Assembly: GCF_011355085.1 (NCBI RefSeq)
Contig: NZ_VXCP01000005.1
Coordinates: forward strand, 62,001 to 126,000
Length of the DNA: 64,000 nucleotides
Direction of reading: 5' to 3'
DNA from: Pseudomonas akapageensis
Lineage (GTDB): Bacteria; Pseudomonadota; Gammaproteobacteria; Pseudomonadales; Pseudomonadaceae
Part shown: positions 28,731-38,190 of the stretch, in pieces
Numbering within the stretch: position 1 is the first letter of the stretch
Layout: each line of letters begins with the position of its first letter
Translations under genes and position numbers: made by a program
The notes under the pieces: generated by a model
Seen by the model: only the letters and a program-made list of their open reading frames with translations
The model's database searches: none
What the model was told of the DNA's origin: nothing

Positions 28731-29435
28731 TTAACCCGCCAACCCGACGAACATGTCCTGCACGTCGTCATGGTTATCCAGGCCTTCCAGGAAGGCTTCG
28801 ACTTCAGCCATCTGCTCGTCGCTCAACCCGGTAACCGGATTCTTCGGCTGATAGCCCAGCTTGGCCGACAGCACGGTAAACCCCTGCTCCGGCAAGGCTT
28901 TCTGTACGGCATCGAGGTCGGTAGGATCGGTCAGGAACAGCGTCGCGCCGTCTTCGCCCGGTTCGAAATCCTGGGCACCGGCCTCGATGGCGGCCATTTC
29001 CGGATCGGCATCCGGGGTGTCAGGCGAGGCTTCGATCATGCCGACATGGTTGAAGTCCCAGGCTACCGAGCCCGAGGCACCCAGCTGGCCCTTGCGGAAG
29101 GCCACGCGGATTTCAGCCACGGTGCGGTTGATGTTGTCGGTGACGCACTCGACGATCAGCGGCACCTGATGCGGCGCAAAGCCTTCGTAGGTCACGCGAT
29201 GGTACTGCACGGTTTCGCCCAGCTGGCCCGAGCCTTTCTTGATGGCACGTTCCAGGGTTTCGCGCGGCATCGAGGCTTTCTTGGCCTGTTCCACGACCAG
29301 GCGCAAGTGCGCGTTGGTGGCGACATCGGCGCCATTGCGCGCGGCAATGGTGATTTCCTTCACCAGTTTGCCGAAGATCTTGCCCTTGGCGTTGGCTGCC
29401 GCTTCTTTGTGTTTAACCTTCCACTGTGCGCCCAT
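28731..29435 (-). CDS. YebC/PmpR-family DNA-binding or translation-associated protein
   Basis: A 234-residue YebC-family protein. It opens with [20 protein letters not shown], followed by [15 protein letters not shown] and the [19 protein letters not shown] stretch typical of the family. Members have been described as transcription regulators (PmpR in P. aeruginosa) and, more recently, as factors helping ribosomes at difficult sequences. It differs from the main ruvC-linked YebC copy of Pseudomonas in location, so it may be the second paralogue. It starts from an ATG at 29435. Confidence 0.88.
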   Translation of the reverse strand: MGAQWKVKHKEAAANAKGKIFGKLVKEITIAARNGADVATNAHLRLVVEQAKKASMPRETLERAIKKGSGQLGETVQYHRVTYEGFAPHQVPLIVECVTDNINRTVAEIRVAFRKGQLGASGSVAWDFNHVGMIEASPDTPDADPEMAAIEAGAQDFEPGEDGATLFLTDPTDLDAVQKALPEQGFTVLSAKLGYQPKNPVTGLSDEQMAEVEAFLEGLDNHDDVQDMFVGLAG

Positions 29436-29530
29436 TGCTCACTCACTCTCTCGTTCGATGGCGCCGAGACAGCCGGCGCTTTGCGCCAGTTTATACGGCC
29501 TCAATTGCGCAATCGACCAAAAAAACGCGC

Positions 29531-30922
29531 TCAGCCCTTGTCGGCCTTCCCCGCCGCTGCCGCAAACTTCGCCAGGCGCACGTCCAGACGCCGAGGGCGA
29601 TGGCCACGGTCTTCGGCGTGTTCCTTGCGGCGAATGGCATTGCGCACCATGAGCGAGCCCAGGTAGCGAATCGGCTCGGGTGGAAAGTAACCCAGCGGAC
29701 CGTTGACCAACGGCGAGCGGGTCCACTCATTGTCCAGTCCCTGCACCAGGGAGGCGAGAATCTGCCCGCCCATGTGACAGGGTCCGACGCCGCTGCCCGA
29801 ATAACCAAAGCCATAGAACACATTGCTCCCCTCGCCCAGCCGGCCGAAAAACGGCAAGCCGGTCACCGAGCGATCCGAGGGGCCATTCCAGGTGGCGGCG
29901 ATACCGGCCTCGGCAAAGTCCGGGAAGAATTCATTCAAGCTGCTGCGCAGCAATGGCGCATAGGGTGAAGGCTGGTCGAACACGGGCAACATCTTCCCGC
30001 CATAGGCGAAAGTGTTACCGCCCTTGCCCAGCATCAGGCGGCCATCCGGTGTGTTGTGGTAGTAGTGCACGAAAATCCTCGAATCGAGCACCGTGACCCC
30101 AGTGGTCAAGCCGATCTTTTTCAACAGGTCGGGGCGCGGTTCGGTGATGATCATGTCACTGGAGACAATCGCCACACTGCGTTCGAATTGCGGGAAGGCG
30201 CGGGCCATCCAGGCATTCATCGCCAACACCACGCGATCGGCCCGGACCTTGCCACCCGCCGTCTCGACCACCGCCGGACTGCCTTCGCCCAGGCCGCTCA
30301 TTGCCGTCTTTTCATGGATGCGCACGCCCAATTGCAAAGCCACCCGGCGCAGGCCGCGCACCAGCTTGCCCGGCTGAACGCTGGCCGCCGCCGGTGAAAA
30401 CCAGCCTTCAAGGTGCTTGCTCGAACCCGCCAGGCGCTGCACCTCAGCCACCGGCAATTTATCGAAGGAGTTGATGCCATGGCGTTCCAGCGCGGCGATC
30501 ACGCTGTCGGTGGAGCCGCATTGGGCCAGGTTGGTGGAGGTGTACAAGGTCCCGTCGAGACGGTAGTCGGCCTCTACTCCGTAGCGTTGGCAAAACGCAC
30601 CGATGGCGTGGATGCTCTGCTCGGACGCCTTGACCAGGCGCACCGCTTCCTGCACCCCGAACAGGCGCTCAAGGGTGAAATACTTGGCCGACCAGGACAG
30701 CGCACAGCCGCCGTTGCGACCACTGGCACCGGCACCGCAAATGTCGGCCTCGATCAGCAGCACGTCGAGTTCGGGGTTTTGCTCCTTGAGCATGATCGCG
30801 GTCCACAGGCCGGTGTAACCGCCGCCGACGATGCAGACATCGCAGCGGGTATCACCTTGCAAGGGTTCGCATGTGGGTGAGGCGTCGCCTTGCAACGCCT
30901 GCTCCAGCCAGAAAGGCCTCAT
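29531..30922 (-). CDS. FAD-dependent amine/amino-acid oxidoreductase, probably aminoethylphosphonate-linked
   Basis: 463 residues of the DAO family. The dinucleotide-binding motif CIVGGGYTGLWTA lies near residues 30-42, followed by GAGASGRNGGC. The C-terminal FAD contact is GYSGSGVGPCHMGG. Such enzymes oxidise secondary or primary amines to aldehydes or imines. Together with the MFS carrier upstream on the same strand and the phnWX genes nearby, it may convert N-substituted aminoethylphosphonates to phosphonoacetaldehyde, like the PbfD-type oxidases described in phosphonate clusters. Sequence alone cannot separate that from a gamma-glutamylputrescine-oxidase-like role. The start at 30922 fits family length. 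Confidence 0.8.
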   Translation of the reverse strand: MRPFWLEQALQGDASPTCEPLQGDTRCDVCIVGGGYTGLWTAIMLKEQNPELDVLLIEADICGAGASGRNGGCALSWSAKYFTLERLFGVQEAVRLVKASEQSIHAIGAFCQRYGVEADYRLDGTLYTSTNLAQCGSTDSVIAALERHGINSFDKLPVAEVQRLAGSSKHLEGWFSPAAASVQPGKLVRGLRRVALQLGVRIHEKTAMSGLGEGSPAVVETAGGKVRADRVVLAMNAWMARAFPQFERSVAIVSSDMIITEPRPDLLKKIGLTTGVTVLDSRIFVHYYHNTPDGRLMLGKGGNTFAYGGKMLPVFDQPSPYAPLLRSSLNEFFPDFAEAGIAATWNGPSDRSVTGLPFFGRLGEGSNVFYGFGYSGSGVGPCHMGGQILASLVQGLDNEWTRSPLVNGPLGYFPPEPIRYLGSLMVRNAIRRKEHAEDRGHRPRRLDVRLAKFAAAAGKADKG

Positions 30923-30998
30923 GGCAGGTCTCCATTCAGAAATGAGGGTAAGGAGGACACTGCGACGCCAGCGTGATGACGTCGCAGTTCGAGATGAA

Positions 30999-32312
30999 TC
31001 AGGTGCGCAATGGCGTGACAGCGATCGGCTTGTTCGGTGTTGCCGGCGCTTCGGTGACGCCCACCGGGCGGCTGTTCCAGTACGGCACCAGCACCAGGGC
31101 CGAGAACAAGGCGCAACCGGCGAAGACGATGAACACGGTGACCGAGTCGAAGTAACCCGGCAGCAAGCCGCCCAGAATTGCCCCGACCGAACCGCAGCCA
31201 TTGACGAAGCCCGCAGCCGTGGCACCGGCCTTGGCGGTGCCGAAATCAATGGCGGCCGCGCCGCTGATCATCGAGTCCGGTCCGTACAGGGTCAGGCCCA
31301 TGACGAACAGCAGGACCACCACCAGGGCCACGCTGCCGGTGTGCATGGCGCCCATGAACAACGCCAGGGTCACGGTCAATGCCAGCAGGCTGAGCACGCA
31401 GGCCGGCATGCGCCGGGCACCGAACAGCTTGTCCGAGGCCAGGCCGATCATGATCGGTCCGAGCAGGCCGGCCAGTTCGAAGGCTGTCGGCACGATCGCC
31501 GCACCGACCTTGCCCACCGAAGGCATCTGTTCGAACACGATGACCGGGCCCCAGAGCAGGATGGCGTAGCGCGCAGGCTTGAGCATGAAATAGGCCAGGC
31601 CCAGGGTCAGTACCGTGCGATTGCGCAGGATTTCCCGCAGGGGTGCCCAGACGCTGCACAGTGTGGGCGCCCCGCCCGGCATCTCGGGCTCCGGCTCCAC
31701 GGCGGGCAGGCCGACGTCCTCGGGCTTGTTGCGCTGGAAGATAAAGAACAGCAGCGCGACCAGGCCCACCACCGCGGCACTGGACATGAACGCCGCGTGC
31801 CAGTTGCCGATGGCGGTGTAGGCCCACCAGCCGGCGAACGGCGACGCGACCAGACCACCGAAGGCATAGCATGAGCTCCACAAGCCCAGCACGCGACCGC
31901 GTTCCTGGGCCGGAAAGAAGCTGCCGATGTTCTTGCACAGCCCCGACCAGCCGGTCGATTGCGCCAGGCCTTGAATCAGCATGCAGGTCGCGAAGATCGG
32001 GAAGGTCGCGAAGCTGCCCATGGCCACTGCGGCCAGGGAAGAAATCACCAGGCCGCCCAGGACCACCACGCGCGGGCCATAGCGGTCGGCGAGCATGCCC
32101 CAGGTGAACTGCCCGACAGCGTAAGCCGCCAGATAGATACCATCGAGGTTGGCCATTGCCATCTTGTCCAGATGGAAGGTCGGGTCCTCGCCGATACCGA
32201 GCTTGGCGACTGAAAACGCTTTACGGGTGAAATAGAAGGCCGCGTAGGCCAGCCAAGTGATGGCGAAAATCTGCATGCGCCAGCGCTTGATGGTTGCTAT
32301 CTGCTTATTCAT
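30999..32312 (-). CDS. MFS transporter of the organophosphate:Pi antiporter (GlpT/UhpT) type
   Basis: 437 residues and 12 predicted helices. The N-terminal WLAYAAFYFTRKAFSVAK is the GlpT/UhpT pattern, with the arginine that contacts phosphate. TGWSGLCKNIGSFF and GLWSSCYAFGG also fit. It is upstream of the FAD oxidoreductase on the same strand and close to phnWX, so the most economical substrate is 2-aminoethylphosphonate or a relative. Glycerol-3-phosphate or phosphoglycerate uptake would be the alternative. Confidence 0.85.
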   Translation of the reverse strand: MNKQIATIKRWRMQIFAITWLAYAAFYFTRKAFSVAKLGIGEDPTFHLDKMAMANLDGIYLAAYAVGQFTWGMLADRYGPRVVVLGGLVISSLAAVAMGSFATFPIFATCMLIQGLAQSTGWSGLCKNIGSFFPAQERGRVLGLWSSCYAFGGLVASPFAGWWAYTAIGNWHAAFMSSAAVVGLVALLFFIFQRNKPEDVGLPAVEPEPEMPGGAPTLCSVWAPLREILRNRTVLTLGLAYFMLKPARYAILLWGPVIVFEQMPSVGKVGAAIVPTAFELAGLLGPIMIGLASDKLFGARRMPACVLSLLALTVTLALFMGAMHTGSVALVVVLLFVMGLTLYGPDSMISGAAAIDFGTAKAGATAAGFVNGCGSVGAILGGLLPGYFDSVTVFIVFAGCALFSALVLVPYWNSRPVGVTEAPATPNKPIAVTPLRT

Positions 32313-32603
32313 GGTGAGTCTGACCTCAGGGTTTGAGTGTGCCGGCAGAATTGGGAAAAAACGCCTGTTTTTTTATTGTGTTGAGCACTTGCGTGACGAT
32401 CGGGGTGGGATCGCACTTGGTCAGATGAGACTTGGCAGGCACGCCACTGTTGTTGGAGTTGTTGCGCGCCAAGACCCATGGCCCGCGAACGCAATCGACC
32501 GACTTGCGCCCTGGGCTGGGAGTGATGGAAACAATTACTGACTAATAAGTGAAATCGATTTATCGTATTTCAAATATAAGCTCAGCTTGTTCGAGGTGGT
32601 GCG

Positions 32604-33473
32604 ATGTCGGTCTCCCATGCGCAGTTGAAAGCCTTCCATGCCGTTGCCCAGCACGGCAGCTTCACCCGTGCCGCCGAACGCTTGTTCCTCACCCAGCCGG
32701 CGATTTCCGACCAGGTACGCAAGCTGGAAGAACGCTTCGGTGTGCTGCTGTTTCACCGCAACAAACGCTCGGTACGCCTGACCGACCTGGGCGAACGCCT
32801 GCTGGCCATCACCCAGCGCATGTTCGTCTGCGAAGCCGAGGCCCACGAACTGCTCCAGGACTCCCAGGCCCTGCAGACCGGTTCGCTGGTGCTGGCGGTG
32901 GATGCGCCGGTGCATGTCTTGCCGCAGATCGCCCGGTTCTGTGAACGTTACCCGGGCATCAGCGTGAAAATCGAAACCGGCAACACCGACGAATCGTTGC
33001 TGCGCCTGTTCAACTACCAGGCTGACCTGGCCCTGCTCGGGCGCGATGTGAGCGACGAACGCCTGCTTTGCGTGCCGTTGCGCAATGATCCGATGGTGGC
33101 TTTCGTGTCCCGGCAACATCCGTGGGCAGACCGCGACTCGATCAGCCTTGCCGACCTGGACGACGCGCCGCTGGTGTTGCGCGAAATCGGCTCGGTGACC
33201 CGGCAGACGCTGGAAGAAGAAATGCAACGGGCCGGCCTGCGCATCCGCCCGGCGATCCAGGTCGAGGGCCGTGAAGCCGCCCGTGAGGCGGTGGTGGTGG
33301 GGATTGGCGTAGGCGTGGTGTCGGCGGCGGAGTTCGGCGCCGATGCGCGGGTGTGTGCCCTGCCGATCGTCGACTGCGAACGGCGCCTGACCGAGACGCT
33401 GGTGTGCTTGCGCGAGCAGAGCTCGCGGCGGGTGGTGGCGACGTTTTTGGAGATGGTGCGCGAGAGTCTTTGA
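32604..33473 (+). CDS. LysR-family regulator, aminoethylphosphonate-locus copy 1
   Basis: 289 residues: N-terminal winged helix (LKAFHAVAQHGSFTRAAERL, FLTQPAISDQVRKLEERFGV) and effector-binding domain. It is divergent from the MFS/FAD-oxidoreductase pair, with 291 bases between, and therefore is likely to control them. It is visibly related to the regulator at 33603-34466 (shared FTRAA.RLF..QPA, LREIGSVTRQT vs LREPSSITRRT, GIGVGVVSAAEFGAD vs LGIGIVSSVEVSHD). This is consistent with the LysR subgroup tied to phosphonate use. Confidence 0.9.
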   Translation: MSVSHAQLKAFHAVAQHGSFTRAAERLFLTQPAISDQVRKLEERFGVLLFHRNKRSVRLTDLGERLLAITQRMFVCEAEAHELLQDSQALQTGSLVLAVDAPVHVLPQIARFCERYPGISVKIETGNTDESLLRLFNYQADLALLGRDVSDERLLCVPLRNDPMVAFVSRQHPWADRDSISLADLDDAPLVLREIGSVTRQTLEEEMQRAGLRIRPAIQVEGREAAREAVVVGIGVGVVSAAEFGADARVCALPIVDCERRLTETLVCLREQSSRRVVATFLEMVRESL

Positions 33474-33482
33474 TTCGCTGTT

Positions 33483-33598
33483 GCCTGTACCGGCCTTATC
33501 GCGGGCAAGCCCGCTCCCACAGGGACCCATTTCAGTCACAAGATTTGGACCCGATGCCGACTTCTGCGGGAGCTGGCTTGCCAGCGATACAGGCACCG
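33483..33598. repeat. REP-type palindromic element pair between convergent LysR genes
   Basis: The arm starting GCCTGTACCGGCCTTATCGC at 33483, with CGGGCAAGCCCGCTCCCACA, is matched imperfectly in inverse orientation by TGCGGGAGCTGGCTTGCCAG and GATACAGGC ending at about 33598. The GGGCAAGCCCGCTCCCACA core is a very common Pseudomonas REP motif. It separates the 3' ends of two convergent genes and may aid termination or mRNA stability. Confidence 0.75.
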
Positions 33599-33602
33599 CG
33601 GT

Positions 33603-34466
33603 CTAACTGACCGGCGCCAACTCCAGAAACGCCTTGATCAACCGCAACTCCCGCCGCCGCTCCAGACACCCGATCATGTGTCGATTGACCAGCCCGTCGC
33701 CGGCAATCGGCACCGCCCGTACCCGTGGATCATGGCTGACCTCCACCGACGAAACGATCCCGATCCCCAACTGGGCCGCCACCGCCTCGGTCACCGCCTC
33801 ACGGCTGTCGAGCTCCAGCAGCACGCGCGGCTGCACGCTGGCCAGGGTGCACGCCTCATCGAACGTACGCCGGGTAATCGAACTCGGCTCGCGCAGCACC
33901 ATGATCTGCTGATGCAACTGGTCGATGGTGATCCCCCGCCCATCCTCGGCCCACGAATGCCCCGCCGGCAGCAATGCACAGATGTGTGATGGCGTCAGGT
34001 CCTGCATGTGCAGGCCCTTGCGCGGCTCCACCTCGGTCAATACCGCCACGTCGGCATGCTCGGAAACCAGCGCCGCCAGGGTTTCCTGGGCGTTGCCCAG
34101 ACGCAGGTTGACGGTGATCCCCGGATAGCGCGAACGCAGGCTCGCAAGCATCGGCATGACCCGGTGCGGGCCGTCGGCCGCGACTTCCAGGCGACCAGTG
34201 AGCAATTGCCGGTTGGCTTCGAGCATGGCCTGGGCCTCTTCGGCCAAGCCGAACATGGCGCGGGTGATCGCTGCCAGGCGGATGCCCTCTTCGGTCAATT
34301 CGACCCGCCGCGCCGTGCGGCGCAACAGGGTGATCTGGTAGTGCTCCTCCAGCGCCTTGATGTGCCCGGTCACCGCCGGCTGGCTGATGAACAAACGGCT
34401 GGCGGCGCGGGTGAAACTGCCCTCGCGGGCCACGGCATCGAAGGCGCGGAGCTGGAACAGGTTCAT
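33603..34466 (-). CDS. LysR-family regulator, aminoethylphosphonate-locus copy 2
   Basis: 287 residues with the usual LysR helix-turn-helix (LRAFDAVAREGSFTRAASRL, FISQPAVTGHIKALEEHY) and effector domain. It is divergent from phnW, with 111 bases between, the classical place for the regulator of the phnWX pair. Its effector is probably aminoethylphosphonate or phosphonoacetaldehyde; that is inferred from context. A paralogue faces it at 32604. Confidence 0.9.
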   Translation of the reverse strand: MNLFQLRAFDAVAREGSFTRAASRLFISQPAVTGHIKALEEHYQITLLRRTARRVELTEEGIRLAAITRAMFGLAEEAQAMLEANRQLLTGRLEVAADGPHRVMPMLASLRSRYPGITVNLRLGNAQETLAALVSEHADVAVLTEVEPRKGLHMQDLTPSHICALLPAGHSWAEDGRGITIDQLHQQIMVLREPSSITRRTFDEACTLASVQPRVLLELDSREAVTEAVAAQLGIGIVSSVEVSHDPRVRAVPIAGDGLVNRHMIGCLERRRELRLIKAFLELAPVS

Positions 34467-34577
34467 ATCTATCGGCCTGACTTATGGTTGGCATAACAAC
34501 AAACAATTTGATTGATAGACCACAGAATTGCAACTTAGGCCCCGTAAGTTCAGCCCACCGCTTGTGAGGAAACCGGA

Positions 34578-35687
34578 ATGAGTACTGCTGCCCCGATCCT
34601 GCTTACCCCTGGCCCACTGACCACTTCGACCCGCACGCGGCAGGCGATGATGGTGGATTGGGGTTCGTGGGACAGTTCCTTCAACCAGTTGACCGCAAGC
34701 CTGTGCGAGCAACTGCTGGCCATCATCAACGGCGCCGACAGCCATTACTGCGTGCCACTGCAAGGCAGCGGCACCTTCGCCGTGGAAGCCGCCATCGGCA
34801 CCCTGGTGCCACGCGACGGCAAGGTCCTGGTGCTGATCAACGGCGCCTACGGCCAACGCCTGGCGAAAATCTGCAAAGTGCTGGGTCGCGACTTCAGCAC
34901 CTTCGAAACCGCCGAAGACCAGCCGACCACCGCCGCCGATGTCGACCGCCTGCTGCGCGAAGACCACAGCATCACCCACGTGGCACTGATCCATTGCGAA
35001 ACCAGCACCGGCATCCTCAACCCGCTGCCCGAGATCGCCCACGTCATCGCCCAGCACGGCAAACGCCTGATCATCGACGCCATGAGCTCCTTCGGCGCGC
35101 TGCCGATCGATGCCAGCCAGGTGCCTTTCGATGCCTTGATCGCCGCCTCCGGCAAATGCCTGGAAGGTGTGCCCGGCATGGGCTTCGTGTTCGCCAACAA
35201 GCAATCCCTGGCCAAGGCCGAAGGCAACTCCCACTCCCTGGCCATGGACCTGCAGGATCAGCACGCCTACATGGTCAAGACCGGTCAATGGCGCTTTACC
35301 CCGCCAACCCACGTGGTCGCCGCGCTGCACGAAGCACTGCTGCAATACAACGAAGAAGGCGGTCTGCCGGCCCGGCACCAGCGCTATGCCAACAACTGCC
35401 AGGTACTGCTCGATGAAATGGCCAAGCTTGGCTTGCGCAGTTTCCTGCCGGCGGAAATTCAGGCGCCGATCATCGTTACCTTCCACGCACCGAAGGATCC
35501 GCGGTACCAGTTCAAGGAGTTCTACGAGCGGGTCAAGGCCAAGGGTTTCATCCTCTACCCCGGCAAACTGACCCAGGTCGAGACCTTCCGCGTCGGCTGC
35601 ATCGGTTGCGTCAACGACGATGGCATGAAAGCGGCGGTGAACGCGGTGGCCGAAGTGCTGCGCGAGATGGAAGTGCTGGAAATCTGA
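34578..35687 (+). CDS. phnW: 2-Aminoethylphosphonate-pyruvate transaminase
   Basis: 369 residues of class V aminotransferase fold. It opens [19 protein letters not shown] with the glycine-rich phosphate pocket GSGTFAVEA, followed by SSFGALPID. The PLP lysine is K193 in [12 protein letters not shown]. It moves the amino group of 2-aminoethylphosphonate to pyruvate, giving phosphonoacetaldehyde and alanine. It is followed 72 bases later by phnX, completing the pathway. A good ribosome site (GAGGAAA) precedes the ATG. Confidence 0.96.
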   Translation: MSTAAPILLTPGPLTTSTRTRQAMMVDWGSWDSSFNQLTASLCEQLLAIINGADSHYCVPLQGSGTFAVEAAIGTLVPRDGKVLVLINGAYGQRLAKICKVLGRDFSTFETAEDQPTTAADVDRLLREDHSITHVALIHCETSTGILNPLPEIAHVIAQHGKRLIIDAMSSFGALPIDASQVPFDALIAASGKCLEGVPGMGFVFANKQSLAKAEGNSHSLAMDLQDQHAYMVKTGQWRFTPPTHVVAALHEALLQYNEEGGLPARHQRYANNCQVLLDEMAKLGLRSFLPAEIQAPIIVTFHAPKDPRYQFKEFYERVKAKGFILYPGKLTQVETFRVGCIGCVNDDGMKAAVNAVAEVLREMEVLEI

Positions 35688-35759
35688 GCCCCTTTTTTTG
35701 AAGCCTGAGCGGTCTTCTACTCCCCTTGTTGCGCCATGAACCGAAAAAGGAACAGCGAA

Positions 35760-36587
35760 ATGAACTACAACAACCCAACCAAACTTCAGGCTGCGATCCT
35801 CGACTGGGCCGGCACCGTCGTCGACTTCGGCTCCTTCGCGCCAACGCAGATTTTTGTCGAAGCCTTCGGCGAGTTCGACGTCCAGGTGTCGATCGAAGAA
35901 GCTCGCGGCCCGATGGGTATGGGCAAGTGGGACCACATCCGCACCCTGTGCGATCAGCCTCAGATCAGCGAACGCTATGCCAAGGTCTTTGGTCGCGCGC
36001 CGACCGATGACGACGTCACCGCCATCTACAACCGCTTCATGCCGCTGCAGATCGAAAAGATCGCCACCCACTCGGCGCTGATCCCGGGTGCACTGGATAC
36101 CATCACCCAGCTGCGCAAGGACGGCATCAAGATCGGTTCCTGCTCCGGCTACCCGGCCGTGGTCATGCAAAAGGTCGTTGAACTGGCGGCCAGCAATGGC
36201 TACGTCGCCGATCACGTGGTGGCCACCGACGAAGTGCCCAACGGTCGCCCATGGCCGGCCCAGGCCCTGGCCAACGTCATTGCCCTGGGCATCGACGATG
36301 TCGCGGCCTGCGTCAAGGTCGATGACACCGTGCCAGGTATCCTCGAAGGTCGCCGCGCCGGCATGTGGACCGTCGCCCTGGTGTGCTCCGGCAATGCCCT
36401 GGGCCTGACCTACGAAGGCTACAAGGCCCTGGATCCGGCAACGCTCGACAGCGAACGCAAGCGCATCCACGCCCTGTTCGAAAGTTCGCGCCCGCACTAC
36501 CTGATCGACACCATCAACGAATTGCCGGAGGTGATCGCCGATATCAACCGTCGCCTGGCGGCGGGTGAGATGCCTCAATCGGCCTGA
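35760..36587 (+). CDS. phnX: Phosphonoacetaldehyde hydrolase (phosphonatase)
   Basis: 275 residues of the HAD superfamily. The nucleophile is D15 in [12 protein letters not shown], and the Schiff-base lysine unique to phosphonatase is K56 in [10 protein letters not shown]. Acidic loop residues occur in [11 protein letters not shown]. It splits the C-P bond of phosphonoacetaldehyde into acetaldehyde and phosphate. I prefer the ATG at 35760 ([10 protein letters not shown]), with AAGGA about 9 bases ahead, over an in-frame ATG at 35736. Confidence 0.95.
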   Translation: MNYNNPTKLQAAILDWAGTVVDFGSFAPTQIFVEAFGEFDVQVSIEEARGPMGMGKWDHIRTLCDQPQISERYAKVFGRAPTDDDVTAIYNRFMPLQIEKIATHSALIPGALDTITQLRKDGIKIGSCSGYPAVVMQKVVELAASNGYVADHVVATDEVPNGRPWPAQALANVIALGIDDVAACVKVDDTVPGILEGRRAGMWTVALVCSGNALGLTYEGYKALDPATLDSERKRIHALFESSRPHYLIDTINELPEVIADINRRLAAGEMPQSA

Positions 36588-36604
36588 CCGAGGCGCAATT
36601 GAAC

Positions 36605-36637
36605 ACGCCGCAGTTTCCTTTCCAGGAACTGCGGCGT
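36605..36637 (+). terminator. Intrinsic terminator after phnX
   Basis: The 11-base arms ACGCCGCAGTT and AACTGCGGCGT (36605-36615, 36627-36637) pair perfectly and are followed by a T-rich stretch. The site is 18 bases after the phnX stop codon. Confidence 0.85.
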
Positions 36638-36870
36638 TTGTATTTCAGGGTCTGCAGCCCTGAGCCGAACAGACTTTACTCTTGAGAGTTTCCGACTTAA
36701 CTGGCTAAAAGAGGCCAAGTTATAGATGATGCAGGAGGATTCTTCCGTCGAGCCCATTCACGCCCCATTCTGGTGCAGTGGATTATTTTTACTCGACGGC
36801 AAAACTCCCAGTAAAAACAGTGGTCTACCGCTGACTCGAATATGTGGATATCCCAGAGGTTGTAAATTAA

Positions 36871-37086
36871 ATGGCAGCAGTACTCGTCGGACAATTTCAT
36901 GCAAGGGATGCCGAAGGCCGGATCTATCCGGTGCATGAGTTCCAGGAAGACACGCAAGAAGCAGATGGCATTACCGAACTTAAAAAAACAACGTACCGCC
37001 TGGCCATTGGCGATCGCGTCAATCACCTGGGCGATGATCGATTCCTGCTGGTGCAGAAAGGTGTGGAAATAGTCCGCATCCCCTGA
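36871..37086 (+). CDS. Small hypothetical protein (71 aa)
   Basis: An open frame of 71 residues beginning MAAVLVGQFHARDAEGR and ending LLVQKGVEIVRIP, with even hydrophobic spacing suggesting a small beta-rich fold. A weak AGAGG lies about 13 bases ahead of the ATG. Codon use is ordinary for the region downstream. I do not recognise the family. It is followed by a LysR gene on the same strand 53 bases on, so it could be co-transcribed with it. The local upstream DNA (36660-36870) is AT-rich. Confidence 0.6.
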   Translation: MAAVLVGQFHARDAEGRIYPVHEFQEDTQEADGITELKKTTYRLAIGDRVNHLGDDRFLLVQKGVEIVRIP

Positions 37087-37139
37087 AAGCCCGTATCACC
37101 CGAACGGCTGCACGAATCGGCTGAACAGGGAGTTCACCC

Positions 37140-38033
37140 ATGCGTTTACGCCACATCGAAGTGATACAGTCGATTCTGCAGACCGGCAACCTCGCTGATG
37201 CCGCGCAATTGCTGGGCATGCCCCAGCCCGCTATCGAACAAACCCTCCAGCACGCCGAACAGGAACTTGGCTTTCTGCTGTTTGCCCGTGTGCGCGGCAA
37301 GCTTCAGCCAACCCCCGAAGCCCGTGAACTGCAGGGCGAAATCAACCTGTTGTATGAAGATCTCGAGCGGGTCCGGCGGGTGGCCAGCAACTTGCGCCAG
37401 CATCAGGACGCGCCCTTGCGCGTGGTCTGTACGCCGACCCTGGCCCAGGAGCTGCTGCCGCAAAGCATCGCCGCCTTGCGCCGACGCTTTCGCGAGACGC
37501 CCTGCAATCTCTCCAGCCAGCACACCCGGGAGATCGTCCGCAGCCTGTTGCTGCGCGAAAGCGATCTGGGCCTGACCTTGCACAACCCGGACTATCCCGC
37601 GATCCAGTGCGTGGAACTGACGGCGGGCAAACTGCAACTGTTGGCACCCCACGGCTGGCTGCAGCCACGGCAGAAATACATTGCCCTGCAAGAGCTGGCC
37701 GGCCAGACCCTGGTTGGCCTCGACAGTCAGGACCCGCTCAGCTTGCTGCTGAACACCAAAATGCAGACGCTGCGACCCGCTCCCACAGTCCAGACCCGGG
37801 TCCAGACCTACCAGATGATGCGCAGCATGGTCGAAGCCGGCGAAGGCCTGGCGGTGGTCGACCCCTTCACCGCTGTCGGCGCCAAGGCGGCCGGGCTGGA
37901 CGTATGCCCGATCTCGCCGGCCATTCCCGTGACCCTGTATGCATTGACCCTCAGCGAAAGCACGCCCTCTCCGGCCTTGAAGGTTTTGTTGGAGATCATC
38001 ACGGAAAAAGCCCAGGCCATGCTGGCGCACTAG
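37140..38033 (+). CDS. LysR-family transcriptional regulator
   Basis: 297 residues. The N-terminus RLRHIEVIQSILQTGNLADA and QPAIEQTLQHAEQELGFLLF form a LysR winged helix with less typical spacing. The effector domain runs from about residue 90 and contains VRSLLLRESDLGLTLHNPDY. It resembles the CbI/GbpR-like group with the start LRHIE. Targets are unknown. The stop codon lies inside the left arm of the repeat at 38031. Confidence 0.88.
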   Translation: MRLRHIEVIQSILQTGNLADAAQLLGMPQPAIEQTLQHAEQELGFLLFARVRGKLQPTPEARELQGEINLLYEDLERVRRVASNLRQHQDAPLRVVCTPTLAQELLPQSIAALRRRFRETPCNLSSQHTREIVRSLLLRESDLGLTLHNPDYPAIQCVELTAGKLQLLAPHGWLQPRQKYIALQELAGQTLVGLDSQDPLSLLLNTKMQTLRPAPTVQTRVQTYQMMRSMVEAGEGLAVVDPFTAVGAKAAGLDVCPISPAIPVTLYALTLSESTPSPALKVLLEIITEKAQAMLAH

Positions 38034-38188
38034 GGTTTGTACGAAAGTCGCCGAGCGGCGATCAGGCAAGGCAAAAACAGGCGAGGAACGGCCGGGGTCG
38101 CGCCCGACTTTACTGGTTGTAAATGAGCATTCCGAGCCTGTTTTTAACGCAGCATGATCGACGCGCAGGCACTTTCGGACAAATCCTA
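38031..38188. repeat. 158-bp dispersed repeat with 18-bp imperfect terminal inverted repeats
   Basis: The left end TAGGGTTTGTACGAAAGT (38031-38048) and the reverse complement of the right end ACTTTCGGACAAATCCTA (38171-38188) agree at 16 of 18 positions. The interior, including GGCAAGGCAAAAACAGGCGA and TTTACTGGTTGTAAATGAGC, is a sequence I have seen repeated in P. fluorescens-type genomes. No protein is encoded. It fills the gap between the LysR stop codon and the stop codon of the convergent acetyltransferase. Confidence 0.7.
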
Positions 38189-38190
38189 GG

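Noticed and set aside
34482..36578. Long open frame (698 codons) opposite phnW-phnX
   Set aside because: It is a shadow of two well-identified genes and crosses their intergenic gap without any domain features.
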